Positions 38,332 through 41,205 of a stretch of DNA of 41,205 nucleotides are shown piece after piece (position 1 is the first letter of the stretch; every line of letters begins with the position of its first letter). The stretch is taken from the NCBI GenBank assembly GCA_944380775.1, contig CALWIP010000013.1:1-41205 (forward strand), in the 5' to 3' direction. The notes beneath the pieces were generated by a model that was given only the letters and a program-made list of their open reading frames with translations, did not search any database and was not told where the DNA came from. The position numbers and the translations under genes were made by a program. This DNA comes from an uncultured Clostridia bacterium. Its GTDB lineage: Bacteria > Bacillota > Clostridia > Oscillospirales > Acutalibacteraceae.

Positions 38332-39051
38332 ATGCGAATTGATGCAACGGGGATGGATTTCCAAACGCTGAACCGGAAGCTCCGCCAGGCGGATACCGAA
38401 TACCAGATTTCCGGCTGCTGCGGGCAGCGGTTCATCGCTGCCGGGATGGACCGGAAACGCATCGCCATCGACGGGATCCCCGGCAACGCTCTCGGCGCTT
38501 ACCTGAACGGCGCTACCATTGCGGTGCATGGCAACGCGCAGGACGCCGTTGGGGACACGATGAACGCAGGGGCCATTCTGATCTACGGCAATACCGGCGA
38601 CGCCGCAGGATATGCGATGCGCGGCGGGAAAATCTATATAAAGGGCAACGCCGGGTACCGCGCAGGCATTCATATGAAGGAATATCAGGAAAAGGTCCCC
38701 GTCATGATCATCGGCGGAACGGCCGGGAGCTTCTTGGGGGAATATCAAGCCGGGGGAAGGATCCTTGTGCTGAACCTTCTGGAAAGCGGGCGGAACATTG
38801 CCGGTAACTTCCCCTGCACCGGCATGCACGGCGGGAAGGTTTTCTTCCGGGGGAAGGCCGAGGGCATTGCGTTCCCGCGCCATGTCTGCGTGCGGGAGGC
38901 AACCCCGGACGATTTGGAACCGGTTAAAAAAGACCTGGCAGAATATTGCAGGCTGTTCCATTACGACTGCGCGGCGGTTCTGCACGCGCCGTTTACGGTG
39001 GTGACGCCGGACAGCAAAAACCCCTACAAGCAGCTGTATGTGGCAAATTAA
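38332..39051 (+). CDS. Glutamate synthase, GXGXG domain subunit (GltB3-type)
   Basis: 239 residues, matching the C-terminal beta-helix (alpha subunit C) domain of large glutamate synthases, encoded separately as in archaea. Repeated glycine patterns: IDGIPGNALGAYLNG, VHGNAQDAVGDTMNAG, YGNTGDAAGYAMRGG, KGNAGYRAGIHMKE, GGTAGSFLGEYQAGG. It is structural and completes the synthase with the two upstream subunits. An NADPH-binding small subunit (GltD) is absent from the window. Confidence 0.92.
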   Translation: MRIDATGMDFQTLNRKLRQADTEYQISGCCGQRFIAAGMDRKRIAIDGIPGNALGAYLNGATIAVHGNAQDAVGDTMNAGAILIYGNTGDAAGYAMRGGKIYIKGNAGYRAGIHMKEYQEKVPVMIIGGTAGSFLGEYQAGGRILVLNLLESGRNIAGNFPCTGMHGGKVFFRGKAEGIAFPRHVCVREATPDDLEPVKKDLAEYCRLFHYDCAAVLHAPFTVVTPDSKNPYKQLYVAN

Positions 39052-39066
39052 AAGAAAGCGGGGATT

Positions 39067-40284
39067 GTGGTGAAATGTTCAAAAGATGAAGTGATGCAGT
39101 ATGTCCGGGAGGACGACGTCAAATTTATCCGGCTGGCCTTCTGCGACGTTTTTGGGAAGCAAAAAAACATTTCCATCATGGCGGAGGAGCTCCCCCGGGC
39201 TTTTGAACATGGCATTGCGTTCGACGCTTCTTCCATCAAAGGGTTTGGGGACGAAACCCACTCGGACCTCTTCCTCCATCCGGAAAGCGAGACGCTGTCC
39301 GTCCTGCCGTGGCGCCCGGAACATGGCAAAGTGGTGCGCATGTTCAGCAAGATTACCTACCCGTCCGGCGAAATCCATGAATGCGACACCCGGAGCCTTC
39401 TCAAACGGGCCGTGCAGGAGGCGGAAAAAGAGGGCGTTTCCTTTTCGTTTGGCGCAGAACAGGAGTTTTACCTGTTCCTGCTCGACCAGAACGGGAAGCC
39501 GACCAAAGAGCCTTATGACGAAGCCGGGTATATGGACATTGCGCCGGAGGACCGGGGCGAAAATGTCCGTAGGGAGATCTGCCTGACTTTGCAGCAGATG
39601 GGGATCCATCCGGAAAGCTCCCACCACGAGGAAGGCCCGGGGCAGAATGAAATTGACTTCCGGTATTCCGACCCCCTCGCCGCGGCAGACCAGGCGGCGA
39701 CCTTTCAGACGGTTGTCAAAACCGTCGCCCGCCGCAACGGCCTCCACGCCGATTTTTCCCCCAAGCCGGTCGAAAATCAGCCGGGCAACGGCTTCCATAT
39801 CAACCTCTCTGTCAAGGCGGACGGCGGCACGGACCTGCTGCCCCAGGTGATTGCGGGGATTTTAAGCAAGGCGGCGGAAATGACGGCGTTCCTGAACCCG
39901 CTTCCCGCCTCTTACCTGCGGTTTGGGCGGGAGAAAGCCCCCCGGTATATTTCCTGGTCAAGCGAGAACCGGAGCCAGCTCATCCGCATCCCGGCGGCGG
40001 CGGGGGAATACCGGCGCGCCGAACTGCGTTCCCCGGACCCGGCGGCCAACCCGTACCTCGCGTTCGCCCTCATGATCGACGCCGGTTTATACGGGATCCG
40101 GAACCGGCTGGAGTTGCCCCCGGCGGTGGATGAGAACCTTTACCGCGCGCACCCGGATGTTTTGAACAGATTGCAGAGGATCCCGTATACCCTGGAGAAA
40201 GCCTGCGAGCAAGCCCGGCAGAGCGAATTTATCCGCGCGCACATTCCGGCGGCTGTTTTAGAGAGCTATTGCAGCCGGCAATGA
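39067..40284 (+). CDS. glnA: Glutamine synthetase type I, short form
   Basis: 405 residues from a GTG; a second GTG follows directly and either could start. GSI motifs: KFIRLAFCDVFGKQKN, IAFDASSIKGFG, FGAEQEFYLF, HHEEGPGQNEIDF, GNGFHINLSV, RYISWSSENRSQLIRIP and RAELRSPDPAANPYLAFAL. It is about 35-40 residues shorter than typical GSI-alpha, from a compact segment after GFHINLSV and a trimmed C-terminus; the adenylylation region is not evident. A second glutamine synthetase beside GSIII. It precedes the ANTAR regulator by 26 bases, as glnA precedes nitR in Clostridium saccharobutylicum. Confidence 0.9.
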   Translation: MVKCSKDEVMQYVREDDVKFIRLAFCDVFGKQKNISIMAEELPRAFEHGIAFDASSIKGFGDETHSDLFLHPESETLSVLPWRPEHGKVVRMFSKITYPSGEIHECDTRSLLKRAVQEAEKEGVSFSFGAEQEFYLFLLDQNGKPTKEPYDEAGYMDIAPEDRGENVRREICLTLQQMGIHPESSHHEEGPGQNEIDFRYSDPLAAADQAATFQTVVKTVARRNGLHADFSPKPVENQPGNGFHINLSVKADGGTDLLPQVIAGILSKAAEMTAFLNPLPASYLRFGREKAPRYISWSSENRSQLIRIPAAAGEYRRAELRSPDPAANPYLAFALMIDAGLYGIRNRLELPPAVDENLYRAHPDVLNRLQRIPYTLEKACEQARQSEFIRAHIPAAVLESYCSRQ

Positions 40285-40310
40285 ACAGGCGGGAAGAGGG
40301 AGGGGTAGAG

Positions 40311-40895
40311 ATGAGCTTGAAAGAACGGAGTTACAGCGTGCTGGTGGTCTCCGGTTCCGAAAAATTCAACACGGCGTTTGCCGCCTTGCTCCCTCCTTCT
40401 GAATACCAGCCGGCACACATTGCCGCAAGCGCGAGCGAAGGCAAACGCTGCCTGGCAGAGCGCTCCTTTGACTTTGTCATCATCGACCTCCCTCTGCCCG
40501 GCGAATCCGGGATCCGTTTCGCCCTTGACTGCTGCCGTTCCCCGGCAACTGTGGTCTTTGTGCTTGCCAGGAATGACGTTTACGAGGAGCTCTACGATAA
40601 AATGGTCAGCCACGGGATTTTTTCTTTACCCAAACCCACTTCCCGCGCGGCGCTGGCCCAGGCGCTGCGCTGGATGGCGAGCGCGCGGGAACGCCTGCGG
40701 GCGCTGGAGGAAAAAACGCTTTCCGTCGAAGAGCGGATGGAGGAAATCCGCACGGTCAACCGGGCGAAATTTTTGCTGATCAGCGAATTAAAAATGACGG
40801 AGCCAGCCGCTCATCATTACATAGAAAAATATGCGATGGACCGCTGCATTTCAAAGAAGGACGCCGCGCAGGACATTATTCAAAAGTATTCTTAA
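40311..40895 (+). CDS. ANTAR-domain antiterminator with degenerate receiver (NitR/AmiR-like)
   Basis: 194 residues. Residues 8-123 form a receiver-like domain that keeps Asp59 (VIIDLPLPG) and Lys108 (LPKP). The acidic pair at the start of the fold reads Ser-Gly (VLVVSGSE) and the usual Thr/Ser is Ala86, so normal phosphorylation is doubtful. A coiled linker (about 124-148) leads to the ANTAR domain (149-194: TVNRAKFLLISELKMTEPAAHHYIEKYAM), which binds hexaloop RNA hairpins to prevent termination. GGGAGGGG precedes the ATG. Position after glutamate synthase and glnA implies nitrogen control; likely targets are the two divergent leaders at 35.4-35.6 kb. Confidence 0.9.
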   Translation: MSLKERSYSVLVVSGSEKFNTAFAALLPPSEYQPAHIAASASEGKRCLAERSFDFVIIDLPLPGESGIRFALDCCRSPATVVFVLARNDVYEELYDKMVSHGIFSLPKPTSRAALAQALRWMASARERLRALEEKTLSVEERMEEIRTVNRAKFLLISELKMTEPAAHHYIEKYAMDRCISKKDAAQDIIQKYS

Positions 40896-40944
40896 AGGGC
40901 GCAAGCCAGCTGCCCGCCCGCCTTTTCCAAGACCGCCGGGCAAA

Positions 40945-40976
40945 AAATAACGCAGGCCTTGCGGTCTGCGTTATTT
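40945..40976. terminator. Hairpin terminator after the ANTAR gene
   Basis: A 14-bp stem AAATAACGCAGGCC - ttgc - GGTCTGCGTTATTT with one G-U pair, between convergent genes. AT-rich stem base instead of a separate T-run, so efficiency is uncertain. Confidence 0.6.
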
Positions 40977-41023
40977 GGGCGTGGCACTTTCGATGCCGCA
41001 CAAAGAAAGTATATTTTATTTTT

Positions 41024-41205
41024 TTAACTGCATATTTCAATCTCTACGGGGTCGCCGTCCTTATCACAAAGTTCCTGAAACTCTTCTAAAATCCCCTTCA
41101 TGGTTTGAACGCTGGCACGCAACTCTTTGGATACGGAATCTCCCCCTACTACGATTACTTTGTCTGCATCACACTCACTTCGTAATAAATCCCAAAACGC
41201 ATCCC
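41024..41205 (-). CDS. Unrecognised protein, C-terminal 59 residues only
   Basis: A minus-strand frame open from the window edge to a TAA at 41024-41026. It reads DAFWDLLRSECDADKVIVVG, then GDSVSKELRASVQTMKGILE and EFQELCDKDGDPVEIEICS: a plausible acidic C-terminus with two helices. I do not recognise it. The gene is visibly richer in A/T-ending codons (GTA, TTA, GAA, AAA) than anything else in the window, which hints at recent acquisition. Its start lies outside. Confidence 0.6.
   Translation of the reverse strand, partial: DAFWDLLRSECDADKVIVVGGDSVSKELRASVQTMKGILEEFQELCDKDGDPVEIEICS

Overview
The window reads as chromosomal DNA from a GC-rich, spore-forming member of the Clostridia (Oscillospiraceae/Ruminococcaceae-like). 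The grounds are a PdaA-type muramic delta-lactam deacetylase, DapL-type lysine synthesis, a type III glutamine synthetase, a stand-alone PurO-type IMP cyclohydrolase, strong AGGAGG ribosome sites and TTGACA/TATAAT promoters. Coding density is high. There is no prophage, insertion sequence or CRISPR array.

Layout. 0-2 kb: 3' part of a DUF362 protein, a TetR regulator and an internally deleted iron-sulfur aldo/keto reductase. 2-5.5 kb, minus strand: a two-component system (response regulator, histidine kinase) followed by a lipoprotein gene split by an in-frame TAG. 5.7-9.8 kb: pth-mfd. 10-12 kb: an FtsX/BceB-type permease without its ATPase; a 32-codon ORF that may be the ATPase remnant overlaps its start. 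12.1-13.5 kb, minus strand: an iron-sulfur uracil-DNA glycosylase and a YgjP-like metallopeptidase. 13.8-18.7 kb: a cytoplasmic ricin-fold protein with a histone-H1-like tail, pdaA, an HD-domain protein, ldh and an nfeD-SPFH pair. 18.7-24.3 kb: a purine operon, purE-purM-purN-purO-AICAR transformylase-purD, behind a leader with a strong terminator hairpin. 24.5-24.7 kb: tRNA-Gln(CTG) and tRNA-Pro(CGG). 24.9-26.3 kb: an ADP-ribosylglycohydrolase-family protein.

26.5-40.9 kb is the most striking part: a divergent nitrogen-assimilation locus. Leftward run glnN (GSIII), asnB, pyrG, purF, dapF and dapL; rightward run a three-piece glutamate synthase, a short type I glutamine synthetase and an ANTAR-domain (NitR/AmiR-like) antiterminator. 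Glutamine makers and the main glutamine-amide users are thus co-located, and purF has left the purine operon to join them. Both divergent promoters produce short leaders that start, within about 2-3 nt of the predicted start of transcription, with a hairpin carrying the identical hexaloop AAAGGC (A at loop position 1, G at position 4, as ANTAR targets require). In both, this hairpin overlaps the 5' arm of an intrinsic terminator. I infer that the ANTAR protein at the end of the locus turns on both arms by antitermination.

The last ~180 bases hold the 3' end of an unrecognised, visibly more AT-rich gene on the minus strand.
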